Notes: a model not told the origin generated them from the letters alone. Numbered from the stretch's first letter, positions 32,960-45,029 are shown. The stretch is 64,000 bases of DNA from Xenopus tropicalis (GCF_000004195.4 NC_030683.2:47815358-47879357), one strand, 5' to 3'. Translations and numbers: made by a program.

Positions 32960-33030
32960 TCAGCCAATGACAGCAGTGGACACGCATTGATGACGTGTCC
33001 ACTGCTGTCCCTTTAAAAGTCGCCGCCTAC
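32960..33030 (+). promoter_or_regulatory. Promoter-like segment inside the piggyBac-like element
   Basis: A CCAAT box (32964-32968) is followed by a 15-bp perfect inverted repeat (ACAGCAGTGGACACG at 32970 and CGTGTCCACTGCTGT at 32994) whose loop carries TGACGT, the CRE half-site core, at 32991-32996. A TATA-like CTTTAAAAG follows at 33011-33019. Downstream is GC-rich leader sequence. This spacing suits RNA polymerase II initiation around 33040-33050, but transcription is not shown. Confidence 0.4.
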
Positions 33031-33327
33031 TGTCGGCTCCCTCACTCCTGCTGCGCACATTGGACTGGATGGAGCTTCCCTGCTGCCTTCCTGCTGGATT
33101 TATCGCCCCTGATCGCCTCTGATCGCCTGCCTGCCTTGGGTAAGCTGAACTACAACTCTCTACCACTGTTTATTTTGCTTATTTCTATCTCAACTGTCTA
33201 AAAATTTTTTTTTTTTTTTTTCAATTTTTTCTTCTATCTTTGTCATTATTACACTTTTGTACACATACACACTTATTTACAACTTTCCCAAGCACACACA
33301 GACACTTACACACACACTTACACTTAC

Positions 33328-33402
33328 ACTTTTTTTTTTTTTTTTTTTTTTTCTTTCTTTCTTTTCTTTTCTTTCTTTCTTTGCTTTCTTTGGCAGTCTT
33401 TT
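33328..33402. repeat. Poly-T and (CTTT)n simple repeats
   Basis: A run of about 23 T is followed by CTTTCTTT-type repeats. A preceding CACACTTACACTTACACT motif makes the block about 90 bp long. Confidence 0.9.
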
Positions 33403-33883
33403 TTTTTTACTTAAACTTTATTTCTGATCTTGCTCTATAATTATCTGATTTATTTGGTTGCATTTTAGTGTTTTTTTGGCATTTTCATAATTGATTTCTG
33501 TTTTTGAATTATTCTATTGCACTGTAACTTTTTTATTGCTATTGGGTGCTGAATTTGCAGTGACGTTGGTGGATCCAGGGCTCTGACCACCGATTTCATT
33601 GCAATTATTGTTCTTCTGTTGGTTTAGGTGGTTTTATTGGATTTTACTGATTTTATGGTGTTTTATCTTTGCATTGTTCTTTGTGTGTTTAGTGCCCCCA
33701 AAAAGGTTGCTTTTGCAGTGACATTGGTGGATCCAGGGCTCTTACCGATTTCATTGCAACTATTGTTCTTTGATTGCTTTTAGTGGTTTTATTCCATTTT
33801 AACTTCATTTGATTTCAGTTGTTCTAGAAAGGTCCAGAGGTGCTAAGATTGTTCTGGTAGTTCTATTGCCAAGGGTTAGGCTG

Positions 33884-34120
33884 ATGCCACACATGGCGTA
33901 GGGCTGATTTTTTCAGCAAGTGGAAAAACGCTTGCCGAAAATTCAGCCCTACGCCTGCTACTTGTGCCTGCACCCGAATGAATGGGATACGCTCGGGTGC
34001 AGGCACATGTAGCCGATATACGCATGAAAACGCGAGACTTTGCATTCTCACGCGTTTTCATGCGTATATCGGCTACATGTGCCTGCACCCAAGCGTATTC
34101 CATTCATTCGGGTGCAGGCA
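33884..34120. repeat. Nested hairpin repeat (double stem)
   Basis: The first stem pairs GCGTAGGGCTGA (33896) with TTCAGCCCTACGCC (33941). The second, long stem runs from about 33966 to 34045 and back to 34120, including GTAGCCGATATACGCATGAA paired with TTCATGCGTATATCGGCTAC. The leading GGCTGATGCCACACATGGCG looks like a MITE terminus. It is probably an older insertion within the piggyBac-like element. Confidence 0.7.
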
Positions 34121-34140
34121 AAAAAAAAGGGGTGCATAGA

Positions 34141-37100
34141 GTGCAGCCCCAATATTATGCATTTTCAGGTTTGGTGGCCATGTACTTATGCGCAACCAGA
34201 CATAGGTATCGTTTTATTCAGGGGAACTTGCAGATTGATCTAGGGTTGTATCTGGTTTTTCCTTGATTTCTGACCAAAGCGCTGACTTCTGCAAGGGACT
34301 GCGGCCACAATTTTCCATTTAGAAAGAGAAGAATGGTGTCTCTGAATAGCTGAAGGTGTGCACTTTTCGTAAATATATAGATTGTGGGGGTTATCTCACA
34401 GGTAGGGGGGGTTAACACTGAAAAACTGCAGGTAGTGCACATAGAGCGCAGCCTCCAAAATTTCAACTGAAATTGCCCTTATGCATTGCCCCTGTTTTGG
34501 GGCATTTGGTGGCCACGTCTTTATGTGCACCCATACATATGGGGTATCGTTTTATTCAGGGGAACTTGCAAATTGAGGTTTAGTAAGTTTTTGGTAGTTG
34601 CCATGGAGATTTTGGGGAGAAATCTAGGTTTTTTATCTGGTTTTTCCTTGATTTCTGACCAAAGCGCTGACTTCTGCAAGGGACTGGGGCCACAATTTTT
34701 CATGTAGAAAGAGGAGAGTGGCGTCTCTGAATAGCTGAAGGTGTGCACTTTTCAGAAATATATAGTTTGCGGGGGTTATTTCACAGGTATGGGGGTGTTT
34801 AGACTAAATAACTGCAGATAGAGCACAGCCCCCCCTTATGCATTGCCCCGGTTTGGGGGCATTTGGTGGCCACGTCTTTATGTGTACCCATACATATGGG
34901 GTATCGTTTTATTCAGGGGAACTTGCAGATTGAGGTTTAGTAAGTTTTTGGTAGTTGCCATGGAGATTTTGGGGAGAAATCTAGGTTTGTATCTGGTTTT
35001 TCCTTGATTTCTGACCAAAATCTAGGGTTGTATCTGGTTTTTCCTTGATTTCTGACCAAAGCGCTGACTTCTGCAAGGGACTGCGGCCACAATTTTCCAT
35101 TTAGAAAGAGAAGAGTGGTGTCTCTGAATAGCTGAAGGTGTGCACTTTTCGTAAATATATAGATTGTGGGGGTTATCTCACAGGTAGGGGTGGTTAACAC
35201 TGAAAAACTGCAGGTAGTGCACATAGAGCGCAGCCCCCAAAATTTCAACTGATATTGCCCTTATGCATTGCCCCTGTTTTGGGGCATTTGGTGGCCACGT
35301 CTTTACGTGCACCCATACATATGGGGTATCGTTTTATTCAGGGGAACTTGCAAATTGAGGTTTAGTAAGTTTTTGGTAGTTGCCATGGAGATTTTGGGGA
35401 GAAATCTAGGTTTTTTTATCTGGTTTTTCCTTGATTTCTGACCAAAGCGCTGACTTCTGCAAGGGACTGTGGCCACAATTTTTCATGTAGAAAGAGGAGA
35501 GTGGCGTCTCTGAATAGCTGAAGGTGTGCACTTTTCAGAAATATATAGTTTGCGGGGGTTATTTCACAGGTATGGGGGTGTTTAGACTAAATAACTGCAG
35601 GTAGAGCACATAGAGCACAGCCCCCCCTTATGCATTGCCCCGGTTTGGGGGCATTTGGTGGCCACGTCTTTATGTGTACCCATACATATGGGGTATCGTT
35701 TTATTCAGGGGAACTTGCAGATTGAGGTTTAGTAAGTTTTTGGTAGTTGCCATGGAGATTTTGGGGAGAAATCTAGGTTTGTATCTGGTTTTTCCTTGAT
35801 TTCTGACCAAAGCGCTGACTTCTGCAAGGCACTGCGGTCACAATTTTCCATGTAGAAAGAGGAGAGTGGCGTCTCTGAATAGCTGAAGGTGTGCACTTTT
35901 CAGAAATATACAGTTTGCGGGTGTTATTTCACAGGTATGGGGGTGTTTAGACTAAATAACTGCAGGTAGAGCACATAGAGCACAGCCCCCCCTTATGCAT
36001 TGCCCCTGTTTAGGGGCATTTGGTGGCCACGTCTTTATGTGTACCCATACATATGGGGTATCGTTTTATTCAGGGGAACTTGCAGATTGAGGTTTAGTAA
36101 GTTTTTGGTAGTTGCCATGGAGATTTTGGGGAGAAATCTAGGTTTTTATCTGGTTTTTCCTTGATTTCTGACCAAAGCGCTGACTTCTGCAAGGCACTGC
36201 GGCCACAATTTTCCATGTAGAAAGAGGAGAGTGGCGTCTCTGAATAGCTGAAGGTGTGCACTTTTCAGAAATATATAGTTTGCGGGGGTTATTTCACAGG
36301 TATGGGGGTGTTTAGACTAAATAACTGCAGGTAGAGCACATAGAGCACAGCCCCCCCTTATGCATTGCCCCTGTTTAGGGGCATTTGGTGGCCACGTCTT
36401 TATGTGTACCCATACATATGGGGTATCGTTTTATTCAGAGGAACTTGTAGATTGAGGTTTAGTAAGTTTTTGGTAGTTGCCATGGAGATTTTGGGGAGAA
36501 ATTTAGGTTTTTATCTGGTTTTTCCTTGATTTCTGACCAAAGCGCTGACTTCTGCAAGGGACTGCGGCCACAATTGTCCATGTAGAAAGAGAAGAGTGGT
36601 GTCTCTGAATAGCTGAAGGTGTGCACTTTTCGGAAATATATAGATTGTGGGGGTTATCTCACAGGTAGGGGGGGTTATCAATGAAAAACTGCAGGTAGTG
36701 CACATAGAGCGCAGCCCCCAAAATTTCAACTGAAATTGCCCTTATGCATTGCCCCTGTTTTGGGGCATTTGGTGGCCACGTCTTTATGTGCACCCATACA
36801 TATGGGGTATCGTTTTATTCAGGGGAACTTGCAGATTGAGGTTTAGTAAGTTTTTGGTAGTTGCCATGGAGATTTTGGGGAGAAATCTAGGTTTTTATCT
36901 GGTTTTTCCTTGATTTCTGACCAAAGCGCTAACTTCTGCAAGGGACTGCGGCCACAATTTTCCATGTAGAAAGAGAAGAATGGTGTCTCTGAATAGCTGA
37001 AGGTGTGCACTTTTCAGAAATATATAGATTGTGGGGGTTATCTCACAGGTAGGGGGGGTTATCACTGAAAAACTGCAGGTAGTGCACATAGAGCGCAGCC

Positions 37101-37990
37101 TCCAAAATTTCAACTGAAATTGCCCTTATGCATTGCCCCTGTTTTGGGGCATTTGGTGGCCACGTCTTTATGTGCACCCATACATATGGGGTATCGTTTT
37201 ATTCAGGGGAACTTGCAGATTGATGGTTAGTAAGTTTTTGGTAGTTGCCATGGAGATTTTGGGGAGAAATCTAGGTTTGTATCTAGTTTTTCCTTGATTT
37301 CTGACCAAAGCGCTGATTTCTGCAAGGGACTGCGGCCACAATTTTCCATGTAGAAAGAGAAGAGTGGTGTCTCTGAATAGCTGAAGGTGTGCACTTTTCG
37401 GAAATATATAGATTGTGGGGGTTATCTCACAGGTAGGGGGGGTTATCAATGAAAAACTGCAGGTAGTGCACATAGAGCGCAGCCCCCAAAATTTCAACTG
37501 AAATTGCCCTTATGCATTGCCCCTGTTTTTGGGCATTTGGTGGCCACGTCTTTATGTGCACCCATACATATGGGGTATCGTTTTATTCAGGGGAACTTGC
37601 AGATCGATGTTTAGTAAGTTTTTGGTAGTTGCCATGGAGATTTTGGGGAGAAATCTAGGTTTTTTATCTGGTTTTTCCTTGATTTCTGACCAAAGCGCTT
37701 ACTTCTGCAAGGGACTGCGGCCACAATTTTCCATGTAGAAAGAGGAGAGTGGTGTCTCTGAATAGCTGAAGGTGTGCACTTTTCAGAAATATATAGTTTG
37801 TGGGGGTTATTTCACAGGTAGGGGGGGTTAACACTGAAAAACTGCAGGAAGTGCACAGAGAGCACAGCCCCCACATTTTTAGCTGTAATTGCCCTTGTGC
37901 ATTGCCCCTGCTTTGGAGTGTTTGGTGCCCATGTCTTTATGTGCACCCATACATATGGGGCATCATTTTATTCAGGAGAAGTTTGTCTTT
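34141..37990. repeat. Eleven-unit tandem array, ~365/384-bp units
   Basis: The marker TTGGTGGCCA (or TTGGTGCCCA) occurs at 34171, 34506, 34863, 35288, 35655, 36020, 36385, 36769, 37153, 37537 and 37922. The intervals are 335, 357, 425, 367, 365, 365, 384, 384, 384 and 385 bp. Each unit holds CATACATATGGGGTATCGTT, TTGCCATGGAGATTTTGGGG, TTTCTGACCAAAGCGCTGAC and AATAGCTGAAGGTGTGCACT. Two forms alternate in blocks. One, ~384 bp, contains AGAGCGCAGCC and an added AAAATTTCAACTGAAATTGC. The other, ~365 bp, contains AGAGCACAGCCCCCCC. The edge units are the most diverged. Minus-strand frames of about 72 codons recur with the units and are treated as by-products. Confidence 0.92.
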
Positions 37991-38701
37991 CAAATATGCC
38001 TTTGTTAGAAAATTTTTATGAGATTTTTTTTTGTCAAATCCACATTTGATCATGCGTCCAAGTTTACGTTTTAGAAAAAAAAAAAAAATGTCATAAAAAG
38101 TTCCAAATTTCACAATGCACTGACAAAAGGTATTTGGCTTTTGAGTGAAAACTACATTGCACCTAGAAACCTGAAGGTCTGTAGTTTCTAAAGATACCAA
38201 ACATGAGGGGATATTTTAGATTTACATATAAGTTATGCTGCATTAACTGTTACAAGCGCTTTTCTGCTTTGTTCTGGTGTGATATTGTACTAAGTATTGC
38301 TTTAGTTTGGGGGTTACTTCTGGACAGGAACTGTGGGGTACCACCACATATTTGGTATCGTTGGAATTGGGAGTATCAGGGCTTTTACAAACAATAAAAA
38401 AAAGTGAGTAAAATTAACTTTTCTATGGAAAAAAACCTCAAAATATACAGAAATTTTTCATAATTTTTTTTTTTTTTTACATATTTCACCCAAAATACAC
38501 ATCATATCTCCAGAAAAGTTATAAAATTTGGTATGTATGTCGAAGCCCAATTAGTGACGAAAAAAACGATATATAATTTCCCTAGTTTCGTGGAGGTTTT
38601 CCTACCAAAAAACATTGTTAAAGTGAATGAGTACAAAATGCTTAAAAAACGTCTGGCACTGGGGGGAACCGAAAGGACGAATTCGGCTGGCACTTAAAGG
38701 G
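37991..38701. other. Right unique domain of the piggyBac-like element
   Basis: Non-repetitive, AT-rich sequence with A- and T-runs (38078-38092, 38465-38479). A single diverged ACATATTTGGTATCGTTGG at 38346 recalls the array motif CATATGGGGTATCGTT. No open frame resembles a transposase. It ends in the terminal inverted repeat. Confidence 0.7.
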
Positions 38702-38705
38702 TTAA

Positions 38706-40867
38706 ATATAGAAATATAGGCAAAGTTATTACAAATAGTAATCTACAAATGGGTTGTGTTAGAAGAACCTGCTTGTTTAAGCAAGCTTACACACCATATT
38801 ATATATATATACTGTATATAGTAATAGTAATTTCATGGTAACCATTTCAAAAGAAAGAGCTGTTGTTTGATCTTCTGGTTAAAATCAGGGTAGATACTTA
38901 ATTATTATTATTATTACTGTTGTTATTTGTATATATTTAGCACCAACACATTTTTGCAGACATTGGTCATCATTCGCATCATCTCAGTGGAGCTTTTAAT
39001 CTGAGGTTCACACAACACACTAATGTGATTATAACTATGGATCATGTATACATAGCTACAGTGTAACTTCAATTTTACATACCCTGATTATAAGTCTTCA
39101 CTCATTTTACACCATGTATGTGGTTCCATCAGTATATAATACATAATGCATTTCCCTGATTTTACATTTTCCCAGACTTTGTGTTATTTATTTATTTTTG
39201 GTCCCCTGAAAAACACAAAATGGAGATTCTACTGCATACAGTTATTACAAGATAACATCTTAATACCGATGTTTCTTCTAAGCTCTTTGCTTGTGTACAC
39301 ATACACAGATGTAGAAGCCAGCTCAACAAATGCAACAAATTGTGGTGTGCTCAGAGGTTCTTGTTTAAAAAACATTTGTTTAGTAGCTCTGCTTATATGT
39401 TGTGCACACAGCTTTTTAGAAGTAAAAAGATTAAAATGCTTGTTGGCAAATACATGCTGTGGTCATACTGTACAAAGCATGAAAAGTAACATTGTGCCCA
39501 TTTGTATCAGGGTAGTAACCTGTAGCAGCCAGTGATTAGCTTTGTTCAGCTCGCTGCAAGCTAAACACAGAAAGCAAGTTATTGATTTCTTGCCATCAAA
39601 TATTTCCTGGGTAAAAAATGTCCCCATTGTTGGTGTATAAACCCCTGCTTAATAATATGCAGGGTTTATGATTTTGGTTAGATCTGTGTAAGCATCACCC
39701 AGTGTTACATAATGTAGGTTTGAGCTAAAGTTGGAGTATGAAATGCTTATGAAACTAAGCATGAGAAATATTGCATGCCTATAGGTCTGGTGTACAGTAC
39801 ACTAAAGTGTCACTTTTTGTTCTATGTCTGTGTGCTTTTTGGAAATCTTTAGTGCAAAAAGTAGTCCAAGACTGCAGCAAACCATTTAAGTAAAGATCTT
39901 TTACCTTTTGCTAATACTTTTGGAATGTGTGTGGTTGTGTGTTCTAAGGAAAGCCTAAAAGTCAGGAATACGTTAACTATGTTTCAGAACCGAAAAAGCT
40001 GGTTTCCATGTTGTTGAGGTTGGGATATTCGTAGTAAAACTAATGTATTACTTGATTCATAGTGGACTTTCAGAGAAATTAGAGTCTGGGAGGTAATAAA
40101 TAGTAAATTTAACTGTTCCAAAGAGGCATTTGAATCAATAAAGAAGGCCTAACCAACACATTTAATGCCAGTGCAGTTACTTTTAGCAGTTAATCGAAAA
40201 TGTACTTTCTCTAAAAATCTAATTTCTGATTGACTGTTGTGGATTATTACATTGTTGCAAATGTGCCCATTTTTGGTTTCAGTTTATTTACACATTATAG
40301 TGAATGTCATGCAACAGTCTGAAGGTATGTACAATAATGGGACAATCATAATTTTCGAGATATGATTAACATTAAAGCTTGCAATGAAAAATTGAGATTT
40401 ACTAGATAAGAATAACTATAATCTGTGTCAGTGACATTTTACATACAAATCTACTGCAAAATCATTTTTCAAAGGTGATGACAACGCAATTTTGTGTGAT
40501 TTCAACCCAGTTTATTTTCAGAGCATTTAAAAATCAAATCTAAGCCCTTGCTAACATCACCATGACAACATTCAATAAAAATAGCAGGAGAAAGATCAAG
40601 GACAGAGGATTTTAAAGCTTGACTTTCTGTTTAATGTTCCTTCTATAAAACAGCACTTAATTTCTTTCTCAGACTGAACTAGTAGAAATCTTAACACCTC
40701 TCCATTACTGAGACAAGGAAGAAATATTGCCAACTTATTTACAGGCATCATCCAATGATACGTGATTGCTATGTCCCGTTAAATGAAAGAACCAGGCTTA
40801 GAGGCTTATACTTAATGAGAGGTAGTGAAAAGTCATATAAGTGAGAAAATTATTCATGATTATGTAG
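38706..40867. other. No gene seen; LINE-tail piece
   Basis: A reversed LINE/SINE tail fragment lies at about 38900-39010 ((ATT)n, then TATTTAGCACCAACACATTT). A (TA)n tract is at 38801-38812. TAGCAGCCAGTGATTAGCTT near 39524 looks like a short piece of a dispersed repeat. The 129-codon frame at 39146-39535 has no recognisable domain. Confidence 0.45.
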
Positions 40868-41107
40868 CCCACCCTAGGGTGTGGCTTAATAGCCGCCCCC
40901 CTCATTCGCGCCCCCCCCCCAGGAACAAACATCTCTACCCCCTGCCACGCAAGTGCACCTGCGCGGGCATTTCAACTCCCATATGGAGCAGTGGGGAGAA
41001 GTCCCTATTGCTCCGTATGGCAGCAAAATTTCTAAATTTCGTTGTGCCGGGGCGGCATGCCGCCCTAGGCCCGGGTCTTTGTGACCCCACCACAAATCCG
41101 GGCCTGC
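40868..41107 (-). mobile_element. GGCC-rich MITE-like repeat, fragment
   Basis: The right border is CACAAATCCGGGCCTG, preceded by GGCATGCCGCCCTAGGCCCG and GGTCTTTGTGACCCCACC. The left part, with AGGGTGTGGCTTAATAGCCG, has no matching inverted end, so the element is probably truncated. It includes a 12-C run at 40909-40920. Minus-strand Gly-rich frames over it are artefacts. Confidence 0.5.
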
Positions 41108-41605
41108 CAGTAAGTACCAACACAAATAGAAAGTAAACCCACATTTATTTCACAGGAAATGGACTAAAAATTAATTAGTAAATTAAATGCAGAATATATA
41201 GATAGACAGCAATGGCAAAGGAAGTGCAATGCAATATAAACTAGCAATTAAGTTTCAACAACAAAGGCCTGATATGCAAAATGTGTGTGTTTGTCCTAAA
41301 AGCTGACAGCATTGGGGCCCTTAAAGAACAATGTACCTCCAGTATGGCTGAACTTGTATTATAGCCTCAAATGTATAGTGTCACTCTAAATATAGTTATT
41401 TTTGACTCTAATTAGTACTTTCACTGTAATCTACTTTATGTTATTCAGCAACAATAATCCCAGTGACTTGGTGCAGTGTAACAATTGGCAGAGAGTGTTC
41501 CTTCTACCCTGTCTGAGGGAACAATATTGTACAGTCTATCCCAGTGTCGCTGCTGTTGCACAAATTATATATATATACATATATGGGTTACTTGTATCTC
41601 AGTAC

Positions 41606-41818
41606 TAGTGAGCGAATATGTCCCGTTTGCTTTGCCGAAAAATTTGCGAACCTTTCAAAAGATTCGCGAAACGGCAAAAATGTCATTGTCGCCCGTGGCT
41701 ATTCTTTGGTCGCGCACGGCTATTCTTTGGTCGCCCGCGTCGTGAAACAATCCGCCAATGGTGAAATGCAGAAATTTGACACAAATCCATGCCTGGCGAA
41801 ACATTTCGCCCATCACTA
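41606..41818. mobile_element. hAT MITE, TAGTGATGAGC family, perfect TSD
   Basis: It begins TAGTGAGCGAATATGTCCCG and ends CGCCCATCACTA. CTCAGTAC flanks it at 41598-41605 and 41819-41826, a perfect 8-bp duplication. The interior has CGGCTATTCTTTGGTCGC twice in tandem. It is the reference copy for the family pieces at 3281, 23110, 44158 and 60945. Confidence 0.88.
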
Positions 41819-41826
41819 CTCAGTAC

Positions 41827-43728
41827 TGCTGCACACTTACTACTGAGATGTGAGACAGGAAACTTGCAACTTGTCTAGGACAGCAGGTCTCATCTCCAAA
41901 TTCTCAGTATTTAGCTGGTGGCTAGGAATGTCTCTGTTTGGATTTTAGTCTGCTTCCCAAACTGTGCAGGATGAATCTCTGTCACTGTCTCCCATGCAGC
42001 ATCAACACACACTCTTGCCTTTAGCAGAGATCTCCAGCAACTCTTCACACCTTTTTTTCTCCATCCTTTTTGGGGCACTTCCTCTCTAGAGCATGGCCTT
42101 CTGTGATGTGTAGTCCCCTTATTACTATTAATACTGCTGCCGCAGTCATATCAACAGGGAAACTTAATCCACATAAAACAAGGCAATACTCTTATTTTCA
42201 AAGAAACCTGCTGGGCTCCACTTACTTTGCTAAAGTTTATAATTAATTAGAAGGCATTAGAAGAGCAATAAAGCAGGCACGATATATCATCTATATATCA
42301 AAAAGTATATACTAGATTAATAGTTGCAACAATAATGGTTTACATTATATATATTATTATATTATTATATATATTATATTATTATTATTATATATATATA
42401 TATATAATTCTATTGGTAAGAAAGTGTGAGTTTAAAGTGGGTCAATTGTTTATCTTTAAGCAATTTCCTCAGTGCATTTCTTTCCTTTCCCACCAGCAGC
42501 ATGGTACAACTAGATTGGCACTAATGTGCCCCCATCTTAATGCACATTGTGTCACTAAGCCTACCCATGTTGTCCTGATCTTTCTTTCCTGTGTTTGTCG
42601 GGCTCTCTTTGGATACTTTTGAAACTTACTGCCTGAACTGACCATCTTCCTGTTTGACCTGGCTCAGAATCCTAATTTTGTGAAATAGTACTACAATTAC
42701 ATAAAGGCACATAGTATCCAAATAGATACAATAGATCTCAACAGTAGATCCAGTCATTCATGCCACTGCTAAAAGACCAGATCTGGATCTATACTGCTTC
42801 TAGTTATCCAACCAAAAGGGCACAAGAATAGTTGGATTCAAATCAAACATATTAATTATATTTTTTTTGTAATTTAAAATGAAACCTATTTATATTTGTA
42901 TGTGTAATACGAATTAAATAAATGTGTTAAACTTCATGGTTTCTAATCATATTTTTAAATGTATTATACAAGAGCTTGACAAAACCGAGCTTGATAGGCT
43001 GAATTTCCATGCCAAAACAAATAGAATTTTCACTTTTAAACTAATTTTAAGTCGTTATATGACTTCATTGTGTAGTTTGGATGGCTTAATGAACCATAGC
43101 TCAATAGAGCCATTTTAAAACTCAAAAGAATTAATTTTGCTGCTGTTATTGTTTTGTAAAACAATAATCAATACTTTTCTAAGAGTCATTTTTATTTTGT
43201 GTGCATTTGGCTGAATTACCTCTGCACAGCAGCTGTGCAAAAAGATTGAAAGTTCATTGACAATCAAAGGGCAATTTTTTTCTAACTAGAGAAAGCACGG
43301 CATGGTTAACTCTAATAGGTTTCTAATTCTAGACAAGTAGCAGCTGCTAAAAGAAGTGGCTTCTGGAGATCTTTTACAAATGTTACTTGGCTATCTGTCT
43401 TACATCAATAACTGTACTATTATAGGAATTTGTTGAAAGCTTTTTGACTCTGATGGAAACTTAGACATTAGACGTATATGAAAAATATGTTTAAGTAGTA
43501 AAAGTCACTCAGTTCCTAGATTCTGTACCTGTACATTCAGAGAATTGTTTTTGAACATTCAAGGTAGGCCAGAGTGGAAAAAGCAATGAATGCTGTGGTA
43601 CAGTCAACAACAACAACTTTTTTATGATGAATATTTTCAGTTCTCAACTGACTTAATTAAATGCAACCCAATATTCCAATAAAAAGGGCTAGATTTAATT
43701 CAATAGGATTTCAAATAACTCCTTAGGG
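41827..43728. other. No gene seen; TA/TTA tract at 42336-42407
   Basis: AT-rich sequence with one TA/TTA microsatellite. CTGCCTGAACTGACCATCTT near 42630 recalls the CTGACC-rich leader of the LTR-like stretches, but it is isolated. Confidence 0.45.
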
Positions 43729-44014
43729 CTGGGGTCCTCAAACTATGGCCTGTGGGCCGGATACCCCCCAAGGTCATTTACCTGGCCCCCACCTCTGCTG
43801 CATCCTCACCCCTGGCTGCTACCTGTCTGCCTCAGTGTGGTCCTTTGCCCCAGCGCATCACTTCACCATGTCCCACTGGCTGATGCTAATGACGTGTGTC
43901 ATTAGCATCAGCCGGGGGGGGGGCGTAGTTTGAGCACTAACTATAGTCCGGCCCCCCTCAACAGTCTGAGGGACTGTGAACTGGCCCCCTGTTTAAAAGG
44001 TTTGAGGACCTTGG
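43729..44014. mobile_element. hAT MITE with GGTCCTCAAAC termini, perfect TSD
   Basis: The left CTGGGGTCCTCAAACTATGG and right GGTTTGAGGACCTTGG are inverted ends. CCTTAGGG occurs on both sides (43721-43728, 44015-44022). Internal inverted words include GCTGATGCTAATGACG and CGTGTGTCATTAGCATCAGC. It contains a nine-G run at 43915-43923. It is non-coding. Confidence 0.87.
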
Positions 44015-44157
44015 CCTTAGGGCAAGGACACATGAAGTTTATCCAGTGCTTCTCTCTCCACAAGATGACGCAAGTGCCTTTATTGAAAGCGGTGATACGT
44101 GCAACTGACTGTGAAAAAATTGTGTAGACAGCAATTGCACTAGCAGATAGAAATGAG

Positions 44158-44319
44158 TAGTGATGAATTAAATTTCTCACAAGGCATGGATTTGTGGAAC
44201 AAATTTGCAGTGCACCCAAAAAAAAGTTGGGTGCGTTAAAAATGTCTCGTTTCACAAATTTTTTCACAGTTTCGCAAAGTTTTTGGTGAAGAGAAACGTG
44301 ACAGCTTTGCTCATCAGTA
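44158..44319. mobile_element. hAT MITE, TAGTGATGAGC family, degraded
   Basis: It begins TAGTGATGAATTAAATTTCT and ends GCTTTGCTCATCAGTA, with CAAGGCATGGATTTGTGG inside. The flanks GAAATGAG and GAATGAGC suggest a blurred 8-bp duplication. Confidence 0.65.
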
Positions 44320-44802
44320 GAATGAGCCCTTTAGAGTTCTTATGATTACAACCCTATTATTATCAATAAGATAAGAAGGGTCATTTACAAATGCAGTGCA
44401 GTACGCACTAGCATGTGCAAGTTTCAGATGCAAACTACCACTTTAATTGCACCCACCAATACTGCATCCAGTGCATCCAAAAGGATGCAGTTGTATATTT
44501 GCAGATTATATGATAGATGCAACGAACATTTTCTAGAGCGTTGTCATTTGCCATTTGTGTTTTATTCTTTTGAAGTAGTAGGTGCACTTTTGCAAAGGGG
44601 TAGGATGCTATGGAAATAAATATCACCAGTGATATTAACTATATCAGCCAATCAGCAATTAGACTTGAACAGTCACCTACAAGTTAAAAAACAAAAGCAA
44701 AGCTCTGCTATGAACAGCATCACTTGTGATAATTATCTCCAATGTTATTAAACATGCCCCAATGTTTGCAGGGCTTTGCATTCTATTCTGGAGCATATGG
44801 AG

Positions 44803-45029
44803 CAGGGGTGGGCAAACTACGGCCCGCGGGCCACATCCGGCCCCTTGGCTTTTTTAATCCGGCCCGCCGACGACGCCAAGTCTCATCACGCGAGACTTGG
44901 TGTCATTGGCGGGCCGGAATTAAAGAGATGAAGGGGGCGTAACGCTGGCCTGGCCCTGCCCGCCCTGGCCCGGTCCGGCCCGGGGGTAAGTAAATGTGGC
45001 CCGTGAGCCAAAAAGTTTGCCCACCCCTG
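44803..45029. mobile_element. hAT MITE, CAGGGGTGGGCAAACT termini, perfect TSD
   Basis: The ends are CAGGGGTGGGCAAACTACGG and AGTTTGCCCACCCCTG. ATATGGAG flanks it at 44795-44802 and 45030-45037. The GC-rich interior includes a stem (CCAAGTCTCATCACGCGAGACTTGG is split here as CCAAGTCTC and GAGACTTGG). It is 227 bp and non-coding. Confidence 0.9.

Larger units (their letters stand above)
32739..38701. mobile_element. ~6-kb piggyBac-like non-autonomous element with satellite array
   Basis: The termini CCCTTTAAGTGCCA and TGGCACTTAAAGGG are 14-bp perfect inverted repeats directly flanked by TTAA on both sides (32735-32738, 38702-38705). TTAA target sites and CCCTTT ends with an internal TGCCA are characteristic of piggyBac-superfamily elements. 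The element spans 5,963 bp and encodes no transposase. From left to right it contains a palindrome block (32754-32825), a GC-rich hairpin (32834-32879), a promoter-like segment (32960-33020), poly-T/CTTT tracts, a nested hairpin (33884-34120), an 11-unit tandem array (about 34141-37990) and a 700-bp unique right domain. Mobilisation would need a transposase supplied from elsewhere. A Kolobok origin is an alternative because it also uses TTAA, but the terminal sequence favours piggyBac. Confidence 0.82.

Noticed and set aside
34218..37876. Repeated minus-strand proteins of 70-109 residues as a gene family
   Set aside because: They recur only because the DNA unit is tandemly repeated and no known domain is present; kept as a low-interest finding.
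39146..39535. 129-codon frame with possible membrane segments
   Set aside because: Cys/Leu-rich by composition, no family resemblance, no transcript signals; plausible as chance in AT-rich DNA.
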